DNA of 10,873 nucleotides from Dehalococcoidia bacterium (GCA_007126855.1 SLAK01000168.1:1-10873); one strand, 5' to 3'. Positions 1-8,701 are shown, counted from the first letter of the stretch. Notes: generated from the letters alone by a model not told the origin. Numbers and translations: made by a program.

Positions 1-368
1 CCATCGATGCCGACGGCCGCGGCGAGTTCGCGGATGCGGCGCTGGCGCTCGCCCCGGTCGAGCCCGCGGAAGCGGAGGGCGAGGTCGAGGTTCTGGCGGA
101 TGCTGCCGCCCAGGAAGACGGATTCCTGGAAGCCGTAGGCGACCAGGGAGGAGGCATCGTGAGCGTTCCGGACGGGGTTGCCGCCGATGGTGATGGCACC
201 CGCGGCGGGACGCTCGAGGCCGGCGATGAGGCGGAGCAGGGTGGATTTGCCGGCGCCGTTGGGCCCCAGCAGCGCCGTCACCCGGCCGACATTGATCGCG
301 AGCTCCGGGATGTCGAGCACGTTCTCGTCGTGGTAGGCAAAGCGCAGGCCGGCAAGGTGGATATTCAT
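1..368 (-). CDS. tupC: Tungstate ABC transporter ATP-binding protein, partial (C-terminus beyond window)
   Basis: This is the ATPase subunit expected to power tungstate (or molybdate) import through the adjacent permease. Only the first 122 codons are visible; the gene runs off the left edge. The reading begins MNIHLAGLRFAYHDENVL, typical of an ABC nucleotide-binding domain. The Walker A motif GPNGAGKST lies at about residues 35-43, and a Q-loop-like GFQESVFLGG follows at about residues 78-87. The signature LSGGQ, Walker B and H-loop would lie outside the window. The ATG at 368-366 shares one base with the TGA of the upstream permease gene (TGATG), so translational coupling is likely. Assignment to the Tup system rests mainly on the TupA and TupB neighbours; the ATPase fragment alone would only say ABC importer. 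Confidence 0.9.
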   Translation of the reverse strand, partial: MNIHLAGLRFAYHDENVLDIPELAINVGRVTALLGPNGAGKSTLLRLIAGLERPAAGAITIGGNPVRNAHDASSLVAYGFQESVFLGGSIRQNLDLALRFRGLDRGERQRRIRELAAAVGID

Positions 369-1057
369 CAGCGTGGGCGTTGCTGGACGAAGGTGAGCAG
401 AAGGTTCACCGCCAGCGCCATGGCAAGCAGGATAAAGCCAAGAGCAATGGCCTGGGCGTTCTGCCCGCGGCTGGTTTCGAGGACGATGGCGGTGGTGAGG
501 ACGCGGGTGTCGCCGGCGATGTTGCCGCCGACGGTCATGGAGGCGCCGACTTCGGAGATGACCGCGCCGAAGCCGGCCATGACGGCGGCGAGCAGGCCCA
601 GCCGGGCTTCGCGGGCGAGCAGGAGCAGGGTGCGGATGCGCCCGGCGCCCAGCGTCGCCAGCAGGTCGCCCAGGGCGGGCGGCAGCGACTGGATGGAGGC
701 GGCGGTGAAGCCGATGACGAGCGGCACGGAGATGATGAACTGCGCGATGACCATGGCCTGGCGGGTGTAGATGAGTTCGAGGCCGCCCAGGGGGCCGCTG
801 CGTACCAGCATGAGGAAGACGAACAGGCCGACGACGACGGGTGGGAAACCCATGCCGGTATAGACGGCGCCCAGGGCGAAGCTGCGCCCGCGGAAGCGGG
901 CCCGCGCAAGCGCGTAGCCGATGGGGACGCCCACCACCATCGCCAGCAGGGTCGCGGAGCCGGAGACGAGGATGGTGCGCATCGTGATCTCGACGACGGT
1001 GCTGTCGAGGGTGAAGACCATGCGGAGCGCTTCGACGAAGCCTTCCCAGAATTCCAT
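368..1057 (-). CDS. tupB: Tungstate ABC transporter permease TupB
   Basis: Integral membrane permease of 229 residues, about the usual TupB length, expected to form a homodimeric channel for tungstate received from TupA. Hydrophobic segments lie at about residues 27-50, 66-86, 100-120, 154-170 and 203-223. The loop around residues 133-150 (LATLGAGRIRTLLLLA) fits the EAA coupling loop that contacts the ATPase. The stretch EVGASMTVGGNIAGDTRVLT at 169-188 is highly characteristic of TupB/WtpB-type permeases. The ATG at 1057 follows the tupA stop after 3 bases and the gene ends in a 1-base overlap with tupC, so the three genes form an operon. No strong Shine-Dalgarno is seen before it, which fits coupling to tupA. 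Molybdate specificity cannot be excluded from sequence. Confidence 0.93.
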   Translation of the reverse strand: MEFWEGFVEALRMVFTLDSTVVEITMRTILVSGSATLLAMVVGVPIGYALARARFRGRSFALGAVYTGMGFPPVVVGLFVFLMLVRSGPLGGLELIYTRQAMVIAQFIISVPLVIGFTAASIQSLPPALGDLLATLGAGRIRTLLLLAREARLGLLAAVMAGFGAVISEVGASMTVGGNIAGDTRVLTTAIVLETSRGQNAQAIALGFILLAMALAVNLLLTFVQQRPR

Positions 1058-1060
1058 GCT

Positions 1061-1933
1061 CTAGTGCCCCAGTTCGTCGAGGTCCTTGCCGGCGTCCGGC
1101 ACGAAGAGCGGCTCGCCGAACTCATCGATGCCGAAGGTGCGGATGATCTCCTGCGCTTCGGCCGAGATCATGAATTCGACCCAGGCGCGCGCCTGCTCCT
1201 CCTTGACGCCGCTGTGGACTTCGGGATTGACCATGTGGACGTGGTAGATGTTGAGAAGTGCGGCATCGCCTTCGAAAAGGACTTCCAGTTCCAGGTTGTA
1301 GCGAAGGGCCAGGAAGGTGCCGCGGTCGGCCAGGGTGTAGCCGCGCTTCTGGTCGGCGACGTTGAGGGTGGCGCCCATGCCCTGGCCGGTTTCGTCAAGC
1401 AGGGCGACATCGGCGGTATCGATACCGGCCTGTTCCCAGAGGGCGAGCTCCATCTTGTGCGTGCCGGACCCGTCGCCGCGGGAGATGAAGGGGCCAACAG
1501 GGGCGATCGCGGCCAGGGCCTCGTCGATGGTCGCTGCTGAGCGGACGGCGGCGGGGTCGTCCGGGGGGCCAACGATGACGAAGTCGTTATGCATCACCAG
1601 GTGGGTTTCGACCAGGTGGCCTTCGTCGACAAGCTGCTGTTCGGCCTCTGGCGCATGGGCGAGCACCACGTCGGCGTCGCCTTTGCGGGCCATCTCAAGC
1701 GCGGCGCCGGTCCCGACGGCGACGACTTTGACGGTGATGCCGGTCTGCTCATGAAAGAGGGGTACGAGTTCTTCGAGGAGCCCGCTGTCGTTGGTGCTGG
1801 TGGTGGTGGCCAGGATCATGTCGCCGCCGATGTGGCCTTCGGGCAGTTCGCTCTCTGCGCAGGCGGCGGCCAGCAGGGGGAGGCTGAGTAAGAGGGCCAG
1901 GAGCCGGCGTGGGGAGCTGTGCTTGCGGCGCAC
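1061..1933 (-). CDS. tupA: Tungstate-binding lipoprotein TupA
   Basis: Extracytoplasmic substrate-binding protein of 290 residues that captures tungstate for the TupBC transporter. The N-terminus has basic residues, a Leu-rich core and a lipobox (LAAAC) with the lipidated Cys at residue 25, so it should be membrane anchored. The motif ATTTSTND at 42-49 contains the TTTS element associated with oxyanion binding in the TupA family. VAVGTGAALE (71-80), GDADVVLAHAP (85-95) and SRGDGSGTHK (151-160) are further family hallmarks, the last a likely anion-contacting loop. The start is GTG at 1933; an AGGTGA Shine-Dalgarno at 1946-1941 is 7 bases upstream. It is the first gene of the tup operon, just downstream of a promoter/palindrome. 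Tungsten use would suggest tungsto-enzymes such as aldehyde oxidoreductases or formate dehydrogenases elsewhere in the genome (inference). Confidence 0.94.
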   Translation of the reverse strand: MRRKHSSPRRLLALLLSLPLLAAACAESELPEGHIGGDMILATTTSTNDSGLLEELVPLFHEQTGITVKVVAVGTGAALEMARKGDADVVLAHAPEAEQQLVDEGHLVETHLVMHNDFVIVGPPDDPAAVRSAATIDEALAAIAPVGPFISRGDGSGTHKMELALWEQAGIDTADVALLDETGQGMGATLNVADQKRGYTLADRGTFLALRYNLELEVLFEGDAALLNIYHVHMVNPEVHSGVKEEQARAWVEFMISAEAQEIIRTFGIDEFGEPLFVPDAGKDLDELGH

Positions 1934-1955
1934 GCGGTGTTCACCTGCGGATGGT

Positions 1956-1973
1956 TATGCTCGGGCGAGCATA
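1956..1973. promoter_or_regulatory. Palindromic operator-like site over the tup -10 region
   Basis: TATGCTCG-GG-CGAGCATA is a perfect 8-base inverted repeat with a 2-base centre. It covers the proposed tup -10 box and the likely start of transcription. A further copy of the half site (GAGCATAA, plus strand) lies at 2000-2007, just upstream of the -35 box and about 33 bases from the equivalent half of the palindrome, or roughly three helical turns. This is the layout expected for repression by a dimeric regulator, with an auxiliary site. It does not look like the TATATA-rich ModE operator described in proteobacteria. No regulator gene next to tup is visible in the window. Confidence 0.5.
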
Positions 1974-1996
1974 CCGGGTGCGGGCCGATCTGCCAA
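1968..1996 (-). promoter_or_regulatory. Probable sigma-70-type promoter of the tup operon
   Basis: On the minus strand a -35 box TTGGCA (1996-1991, 5 of 6 to TTGACA) and a -10 box TATGCT (1973-1968, 4 of 6 to TATAAT) are separated by exactly 17 bases. Transcription would begin near 1961, giving a leader of about 30 bases that holds the tupA Shine-Dalgarno. The -10 box lies inside a perfect palindrome, which suggests control by a repressor. The boxes and spacing are seen in the sequence; their function is inferred. Confidence 0.6.
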
Positions 1997-2040
1997 TTTG
2001 AGCATAACGGTGCGTGCGAGCCGCCGGAATGTGCCGGGGG

Positions 2041-3045
2041 TTAGAGGGCTTCCTGGAGCAGGTTTTGCCTGGCGAAATCGAGTTGCGGCGTCTCGGTGAT
2101 GCTGACGGGGATATCAAGGAATTTCGTGACGGGCAGCAGCATCCGGGCGGCGTCGGGGCGGGGGACGCGGATCTCCGAAGGGAGGGCAGGGGCGCGTTCG
2201 AGCATGGCCACAAAGGTGTCCTGGCACTCATCGATAGAGGGGAGGGGGCCGAGGAGGTGCGCGTCGACGATAAGCCCGACTTCGTCGGTGACGAGGATGC
2301 AGCGGGGCGCAAATGGGCGGGAGTTGCGGGACTCCTGGATGCGCGCCGGGACAACAAAGAGGTCGACTTCCCAGGTCGCTTCGCTATAGCCGATGGCGGC
2401 GGCGATATCCCGGAGGTGGGAGCGGTCGAAGGCTCGCGGCAGCTCCGGTTCGGGCATCTCGGGCAATGGCTGGAGTGTTGTGGCCCAGCGGCCGTCGCGC
2501 AGGGTCATGGTCACAACGTCGCCGGATTCGACGACGGAGCGCAGGTCGAGCGCGCCATCGCGCACGAAGGTGGCGACGGTGGCCGCGTGGCGCAGGACCT
2601 GCGCCAGGGTGGCGGCTTCGGCTTCGTCGAGGTGCCATGGCCAGTAGCCGCGGTGCTGGCTGCGGAAGACGGGCCAGGCGTTCCTGCCACGGAACTTGAG
2701 GTCCAGCGAACGGATGGCCCGGTAGTCACGATGGTGGAGGTCAGCGCGGTCGACAAAGGTGAGCGAGAGGGAGGACATGTGCATGAGCGGGTCGAGCGAT
2801 TCGGGGTCAAGCTCGTCGTTGAGCAGGCGGAGGAGGCCGGCGCAGCCTTCTTCGCCGGGGAATACAGCCAGGCCGAAGTCGTTGTGCAGGGCGCCCATCA
2901 CGGTGCAGTAGTAGGTCTGGCCGGCGCCGTGAAGCGAGACGGCGAAGAGGTCCGCGTTGTCCATCCAGCGCCAGGGTGCGAGCGACTGGAAGGCGATGGC
3001 AGCGTCATAAAGCTCCCGGAGAATGGGTGTCGCGATCGCGTTCAT
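2041..3045 (-). CDS. DUF7309/DUF6930-type protein of unknown function
   Basis: Protein of 334 residues with no assigned biochemical role. Residues about 11-170 (LRELYDAAIAFQSLAPWRWM onward, with TVMGALHNDFGLAVFPGEEG near 48-67) look like the DUF7309 type of domain. Residues about 215-330 (PFAPRCILVTDEVGLIVDAH near 244-263, then LPVTKFLDIPV near 304-314) look like the DUF6930 type. These domains often occur together, sometimes with SEC-C zinc-binding tails, but no such Cys-rich tail is present here. No signal peptide or membrane span is seen, so it is probably cytoplasmic. I chose ATG 3045, because AGGGGA at 3057-3052 sits 6 bases before it and the family-like sequence begins there; the frame stays open upstream to 3093. 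It lies 93 bases after the third small-protein gene and 107 bases before tupA. Domain names are from memory and were not searched. Confidence 0.75.
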   Translation of the reverse strand: MNAIATPILRELYDAAIAFQSLAPWRWMDNADLFAVSLHGAGQTYYCTVMGALHNDFGLAVFPGEEGCAGLLRLLNDELDPESLDPLMHMSSLSLTFVDRADLHHRDYRAIRSLDLKFRGRNAWPVFRSQHRGYWPWHLDEAEAATLAQVLRHAATVATFVRDGALDLRSVVESGDVVTMTLRDGRWATTLQPLPEMPEPELPRAFDRSHLRDIAAAIGYSEATWEVDLFVVPARIQESRNSRPFAPRCILVTDEVGLIVDAHLLGPLPSIDECQDTFVAMLERAPALPSEIRVPRPDAARMLLPVTKFLDIPVSITETPQLDFARQNLLQEAL

Positions 3046-3068
3046 GCATGATCCCCTGGCCCGCGCAC

Positions 3069-3081
3069 GGGCACGGTGCCC
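3069..3081. repeat. Short palindrome upstream of the DUF7309/DUF6930 gene
   Basis: GGGCAC-G-GTGCCC is a 6-base perfect inverted repeat with a single central base. It lies 24 bases upstream of the ATG at 3045 in the 93-base gap after the small-protein cluster. It could be an operator or a short hairpin. In GC-rich DNA such a short palindrome may be chance, and no T-run follows on either strand. Confidence 0.25.
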
Positions 3082-3138
3082 ATGGTGAAACATCCGGCGC
3101 GCAGGGGGAAAAGAAGGGAAAGGCGAACCCTGGCCCGG

Positions 3139-3330
3139 CTATCTGCCGATGCGGCCAGGCAGGCGGCGCAGGAGCGAGCGGCGGCGTTTCACCGGGAGGG
3201 TTCCGCGGCGGATCCGGCGGCGCTGTCCCCGCCTGGCACGCCGGCTGCGGAGTCTTTCCAGGCGGTCAGCGGCCATATCGCCGACGGCGTAGTGGATGAG
3301 CAAGTTGAGGTGGCTGAAGTGCCAGCCCAT
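3139..3330 (-). CDS. Small Arg-rich protein, third of a tandem cluster
   Basis: Protein of 63 residues with no recognised family. It starts MGWHFSHLNLLIHYAVGD, a short amphipathic or weakly hydrophobic head with the same Met-X-Trp opening as its two neighbours. The rest is extremely basic, with 19 Arg and 1 Lys in 63 residues and almost all of them after residue 22. Its end, SLLRRLPGRIGR, loosely echoes the SLxRRILRRIRGGG tail of the other two. ATG 3330 lies 4 bases after the upstream gene's TAA. No good Shine-Dalgarno is seen, which fits translational coupling. The frame is open upstream to 3396, but the 3330 start gives the shared MxW opening and a tidy operon. Nucleic-acid or anionic-surface binding would suit the charge but is only inference. 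Confidence 0.55.
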   Translation of the reverse strand: MGWHFSHLNLLIHYAVGDMAADRLERLRSRRARRGQRRRIRRGTLPVKRRRSLLRRLPGRIGR

Positions 3331-3334
3331 GGTT

Positions 3335-3550
3335 TTACCCGCCGCCGCGGATCCGGCGGAGAATGCGGCGCGCGAGCGAAGGGCGCTTCGGCGCATAGCC
3401 GGCAGCTTCGGCCAGCAGGGGAGAGCCGGTCGAATCGGGTTGGGGTGTGTCCCTGGGGGTTTCGCGCTTCAGGCGGCGCGCTTCGGCGTCGAACCAGTCC
3501 GCCCATTCGTCGGCCACTTGCTGGGTGTAGCGGACGCTCCACCAGGGCAC
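3335..3550 (-). CDS. Small Trp/Arg-rich protein, second of a tandem cluster
   Basis: Protein of 71 residues, unrecognised. The head MPWWSVRYTQ..ADEWADWFDAEARRLKRE is rich in Trp and likely helical. A Pro/Thr/Ser linker at about 31-44 leads to the tail SPLLAEAAG...SLARRILRRIRGGG (43-71). That tail is identical at 24 of 29 positions to residues 32-60 of the preceding gene product, so the two genes are partial paralogues. The start is GTG at 3550, 2 bases after the stop of the preceding gene; GGTGA at 3561-3557 and GGAGG at 3567-3563 could serve as ribosome-binding sites. The two shared tails plus tight packing argue that this is a real gene rather than a chance frame. No membrane span or signal peptide is evident. 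Confidence 0.65.
   Translation of the reverse strand: MPWWSVRYTQQVADEWADWFDAEARRLKRETPRDTPQPDSTGSPLLAEAAGYAPKRPSLARRILRRIRGGG
3338..3424 (-). repeat. Diverged direct repeat, copy in the second small gene (other copy 3559-3645)
   Basis: These 87 bases encode the 29-residue tail of the second small protein. They align without gaps to 3559-3645, which encodes the corresponding tail of the first, and 24 of 29 residues match. The nucleotide copies are clearly alike but have diverged, mostly in ways that keep the protein, so the repeat seems to be maintained by selection on the peptide and is not a recent duplication. Confidence 0.7.
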
Positions 3551-3552
3551 GA

Positions 3553-3738
3553 CTAATCACCGCCTCCGCGGATGCGGCGCAGGATGCGGCGGGGGAGGGA
3601 GCGGCGTTGGGGAGCGCTGCCCGCAGCCTCGGCAAGCAGAGCCGAGTTGGCCGAGTTCCGCTCAATGTCGGCCACGCGGGCTCTGGCGTGTAACTCGTGC
3701 ATCACGTGTTGGGCGTGGCTGAGGTTTAACCATGACAT
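3553..3738 (-). CDS. Small Arg-tailed protein, first of a tandem cluster
   Basis: Protein of 61 residues with a His-rich helical head, MSWLNLSHAQHVMHELHAR (1-19), and a basic tail SALLAEAAG...SLPRRILRRIRGGGD. The head resembles the short uncharacterised proteins with ELHxxA-type helices that are common in high-GC bacteria (recollection, not searched). The ATG at 3738 has the best ribosome-binding site of the region: AAGGAG at 3751-3746, 7 bases upstream. It leads a set of three genes spaced 2 and 4 bases apart. A -10-like TAGAAT at 3805-3800 lies 62 bases before the start. Its function is unknown. The tail could bind nucleic acid, a negatively charged membrane or a shared protein partner. Confidence 0.7.
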   Translation of the reverse strand: MSWLNLSHAQHVMHELHARARVADIERNSANSALLAEAAGSAPQRRSLPRRILRRIRGGGD

Positions 3739-3799
3739 GCTCTGGCTCCTTCCCTGTCGCGTCCCGCGTTAGGGGCTGCGGCAGGTGTTCAGGTTCCCT

Positions 3800-3805
3800 A
3801 TTCTA
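3800..3805 (-). promoter_or_regulatory. Possible -10 box for the small-protein cluster
   Basis: TAGAAT on the minus strand matches TATAAT at 5 of 6 positions, in the 97-base gap between the deacetylase stop (3836) and the first small gene (3738). I see no convincing -35 box 16-18 bases upstream (CCCCAA stands there), so the cluster may equally be read through from the deacetylase gene. Confidence 0.3.
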
Positions 3806-3835
3806 CAGCTTTTTCAGGCGTTTTGGGGCTGTGCG

Positions 3836-4960
3836 TCAGGCGAGGAGGCCGAATGGGCGGTGGGCTTCGTGGACGGCGGCGATGCGCTCGGCCTGATGGG
3901 GCTGCAGCTCCTGGCCGGGGATGTGAAGGGTCCAGAGGGCGGACGGGTCCTCGATCGGCGGCAACTCCCCAAGTTCGCAGATTATCGCCGCGGTCAGGAA
4001 GGGAGTATGGAAATCGGAATAGCCCCCTTCGTGGACCATCACCAGCCGCCCGTCGCAGTGCTCGTCTGCCACGGCCATGATGCGGCGGGTGAGCTGCCGG
4101 AAGGTCTCGGCGACGCACATCTGGCGGGCCATGGGGTCGTAGAAGCCGCCGTCCTGGCCGGCGGAGACCAGGATGATATCGGGGGCGAAGGCCTGGAGGG
4201 CGGGCACGACGATCTGGTCGAAGGCGTGGAGATAGGCGCCGTGGCCGGAGCCGGGCGGCATGGGAATATTGATGGTGGCGCCGCGCGCGGACGGTCCGCC
4301 GGTCTCCTCGATCTTGCCTGCATCGAGCGGGAAGAGGCCGTCCTGGTGGATGGAGATGTAGAGGACGTCCGGGTCGTCCCAGAAGGCCTGTTGCGTGCCG
4401 TTGCCGTGGTGGACATCCCAGTCGACGACAGCAACGCGGCCGCCTCCGAGGCCCTTCGCTGCATGGGCGGCGACGGCGACCGAGTTGAAGACGCAATAGC
4501 CCATGGCGGCGTCGCGTTCCGCGTGGTGGCCCGGCGGCCGGACCAGGCAATAGCTGCGGCGGGGACCATCGCCAAGGGCGGCTTCGACGGCGGCGATAGC
4601 ACCGCCGGCAGCCAGGCGCGCAGCCCGTGCCGAGTGGAAACCGACGGGGGTGGCGACGCCGGCCATGCCGCCGCCAGCCACGCAGAGCGTTTCGATGTGC
4701 TCGACGTAGGCGGGCGTATGGACGGCGTGGAGTTCGCCGTCCGTCGCGGGGCGCGGCTCGATGGGGGCGAGCCCGTCGAGGGCGCCGCTGACGGCCAGAA
4801 GCCCTTCGATCCGGCGCTTCGAGTCTTCGCTTTCGACGTGGGCCGCGGGCTGCATCGATGGCCCGGGCGCGAAGATGCCGGCCCAGCGGCCGGTGTCGTG
4901 CCAGTAGTAGAGCTCGTGGGAGAGAAAGCCGGCTGCGGTCACGCCGGAAGGATAGCGCAT
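3836..4960 (-). CDS. Class II histone-deacetylase-like zinc amidohydrolase
   Basis: Protein of 374 residues of the arginase/deacetylase fold, which removes acetyl or similar acyl groups from an amine such as acetyl-lysine or an acetylated polyamine or amide. RPPGHHAE at 141-148 carries the paired catalytic His145-His146. WDVHHGNGT at 181-189 gives zinc ligands Asp182 and His184. SAGQD at 266-270 gives the third ligand, Asp270. EGGY at 311-314 gives the transition-state Tyr314. All key residues are present, so it should be active. The N-terminal GFLSHELYYWHDTGRWAG fits bacterial class II HDAC/HDAH-like proteins. ATG 4960 lacks a clear Shine-Dalgarno; GTG 4942, seven codons in, is an alternative. 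It lies 26 bases after the sensor kinase gene, so the two may share a transcript. The natural substrate cannot be told from sequence. Confidence 0.92.
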   Translation of the reverse strand: MRYPSGVTAAGFLSHELYYWHDTGRWAGIFAPGPSMQPAAHVESEDSKRRIEGLLAVSGALDGLAPIEPRPATDGELHAVHTPAYVEHIETLCVAGGGMAGVATPVGFHSARAARLAAGGAIAAVEAALGDGPRRSYCLVRPPGHHAERDAAMGYCVFNSVAVAAHAAKGLGGGRVAVVDWDVHHGNGTQQAFWDDPDVLYISIHQDGLFPLDAGKIEETGGPSARGATINIPMPPGSGHGAYLHAFDQIVVPALQAFAPDIILVSAGQDGGFYDPMARQMCVAETFRQLTRRIMAVADEHCDGRLVMVHEGGYSDFHTPFLTAAIICELGELPPIEDPSALWTLHIPGQELQPHQAERIAAVHEAHRPFGLLA

Positions 4961-4986
4961 GGCGCGCGGTCCCGCGCCCGTGTGGC

Positions 4987-7101
<2,115 letters not shown>

Positions 7102-7315
7102 AGGGATGGCTCGCGACAATAAACTCCGGGCTGTGGCAGGCCCCAACCTATAGCATGGTGAACGCCCGGTGGCCATGCCGTGGATCACGTCGCAGAAAAA
7201 ACGGTGGCAACTGGATAGTCACGTGGCGGTGGCTAATCGCCGGAAGCTCGGGCAGGAAGCGGCGCGTGTGCGCACATGGTGGTGTGATGCCGCCCGAACG
7301 TCCAGAATCGAATAC
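7102..7315. other. Divergent intergenic region between sensor kinase and cysS
   Basis: This 214-base stretch should hold promoters for both directions, but I find only weak candidates. On the minus strand, TGGCCA-N17-TATAGG (4 of 6 each) could serve the kinase. No convincing pair is seen for cysS. A run of six A lies at 7196-7201. GGTGGCAAC near 7203 faintly resembles a T-box core, but the rest of a T-box is not recognisable. Confidence 0.4.
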
Positions 7316-8677
7316 ATGATTTTGCACGACACGCTCACGGACGAACATCGCGAACTGCAGCCCCTTGGGGACGAGGTTCGGATGTATGTGTGCGGCGTGA
7401 CGCCCTACAGCCAGAGCCATGTGGGGCATGCGCTGAAGTCCGTGGTCTTCGATGTCTTGCGGCGCTACCTGGAGTGGCGCGGGCAGCCGGTGCGCCACGT
7501 GGAGAACTTCACGGACATCGACGACAAGATCATCGCGCGGGCGCACGACCTGGGCGTCGAGATCGAGGAACTTTCGGAACAGAACATCCAGGATTACCTG
7601 GCGCAGCTCCGCAAGCTGAACGTGCTGCCCGCGCACGACTACCCGCGCGTGACGCAGATGGTGCCGCAGATCATTGACGTGGTACAGGGCCTGATCGACC
7701 GCGGGCACGCCTATGTTGCAGGCGGCGATGTCTACTATCGGGTCCGCAGCAAGCCGGACTACGGGAAGCTTTCGAAGCGCGACATCGACGAGCTCAAGAG
7801 CGGCGCCCGGGTGGACATGGGCGAGCTGAAAGACGACCCGCTGGACTTCGCGCTGTGGAAGGCGGCGAAACCCGGCGAGCCTGCCTGGGAAAGCCCCTGG
7901 GGCCACGGCCGGCCGGGCTGGCATATCGAGTGCTCGGTAATGGCGCTCAACAGCCTGGGCGAGCAGATCGACATCCATGGCGGCGGCGCGGACCTGATCT
8001 TCCCGCACCACGAAAACGAGATCGCGCAGACCGAGGGCTACACGGGTAAGCCCTTCGCGCAGTTCTGGGTGCATTGCGCGCTGCTGCGCATGGGCGGCGA
8101 GAAGATGTCGAAGTCGCTCGGCAACATCGTGAGCATCGGCGAGGCGCTCGAGGAATACGGCGCAGACGCCTTCCGGATGTTCGTGCTGTCGAGCCACTAC
8201 CGGACACCGGCGACCTACAGCGCCGAAGCGATGGAGAGCGCGCGATCCGGGGCTGAACGGCTGCGGGAAGCAGCGTTCGCGCCCCCGGCGGCGAAGGGCG
8301 GTGGCGGCGCCGTGGAAAGCGCTGCCGCGAAGGAGCGCTTCATCGAGGCGATGGACGACGACCTGAACACGCCGCGGGCGCTGGCCGCACTGTTCGAACT
8401 GGCGCGCGATATCAACCGAGGGCGTACTGAAGGGCTGGAGACGGGCGAAGCGCAGGCGGCCTTGCGCGAACTGGCGGACGTGCTGGGCTTCCGGCTGGAA
8501 AAGGCGCCGTCGCACGTGGCCGAAGCGGCGCCGTTCATCGACCTGCTGCTCGAGCTGCGCGCCGAGCTACGCACGGCGAAGCAGTACCAGCTTGCGGACC
8601 GCGTGCGCGACCGCCTGGGCGAGCTGGGGATCGAGGTGAAGGACTCGCCCGAAGGGTCGACGTGGGAGGCGAGATGA
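7316..8677 (+). CDS. cysS: Cysteinyl-tRNA synthetase
   Basis: Class I aminoacyl-tRNA synthetase of 453 residues, the usual length, that charges tRNA-Cys with cysteine in the cytoplasm. YVCGVTPYSQSHVGHA at 24-39 contains the HIGH-type signature, here HVGH where most family members have HIGN. KMSKSLGN at 263-270 is the KMSKS loop. The zinc ligands expected from the E. coli enzyme are all present: Cys26, Cys206 (GWHIECS), His231 and Glu235 (FPHHENEIAQ). MDDDLNTPRALAALFELAR at about 346-364 opens the DALR helical domain, and the C-terminus KQYQLADRVRDRLGELGIEV fits the tRNA-binding end. The frame is open back to 7169, but MILHDTLT at 7316 is the family start. No clear Shine-Dalgarno precedes it. 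The MshC-like wording around the HIGH motif does not outweigh the full-length CysRS architecture. Confidence 0.97.
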   Translation: MILHDTLTDEHRELQPLGDEVRMYVCGVTPYSQSHVGHALKSVVFDVLRRYLEWRGQPVRHVENFTDIDDKIIARAHDLGVEIEELSEQNIQDYLAQLRKLNVLPAHDYPRVTQMVPQIIDVVQGLIDRGHAYVAGGDVYYRVRSKPDYGKLSKRDIDELKSGARVDMGELKDDPLDFALWKAAKPGEPAWESPWGHGRPGWHIECSVMALNSLGEQIDIHGGGADLIFPHHENEIAQTEGYTGKPFAQFWVHCALLRMGGEKMSKSLGNIVSIGEALEEYGADAFRMFVLSSHYRTPATYSAEAMESARSGAERLREAAFAPPAAKGGGGAVESAAAKERFIEAMDDDLNTPRALAALFELARDINRGRTEGLETGEAQAALRELADVLGFRLEKAPSHVAEAAPFIDLLLELRAELRTAKQYQLADRVRDRLGELGIEVKDSPEGSTWEAR

Positions 8678-8701
8678 GGGATGAGTTGAGCGGGATGAGC
8701 G
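8674..8701 (+). repeat. Imperfect heptanucleotide repeat at the end of cysS
   Basis: Four successive 7-base units, ATGAGGG, ATGAGTT, GAGCGGG and ATGAGCG, begin at the cysS stop codon and continue into the intergenic region. An exact GGGATGAG octamer occurs twice, 14 bases apart (8678-8685 and 8692-8699). The array is short and degenerate. Confidence 0.4.

Noticed and set aside
380..1540. Long open frame on the plus strand opposite tupA and tupB
   Set aside because: It lies antisense to two well-recognised genes, is Gly/Asp/Glu/Gln-rich, and has no family motif; it is a by-product of GC-rich codon use.
1934..2040. Molybdenum/tungsten cofactor riboswitch upstream of tupA
   Set aside because: The proposed promoter leaves a leader of only about 30 bases, too short for such a structure.
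2014..3051. Plus-strand open frame of about 345 codons opposite the DUF7309/DUF6930 gene
   Set aside because: The minus-strand product has domain-like sequence and a fitting ribosome-binding site; the antisense frame has neither.
3046..3093. Extended N-terminus for the DUF7309/DUF6930 protein
   Set aside because: The extra 16 codons are His/Arg-rich and unlike the family, and the better ribosome-binding site belongs to ATG 3045.
7102..7188. Extended N-terminus for the sensor kinase (29 more codons)
   Set aside because: The extension has no domain similarity and would reach into the space expected for divergent promoters; ATG 7101 is preferred, though without a strong ribosome-binding site.
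7203..7315. Possible T-box leader ahead of cysS (GGTGGCAAC)
   Set aside because: The core match is imperfect, no Stem I with a specifier loop is recognisable, and no terminator/antiterminator pair is present.
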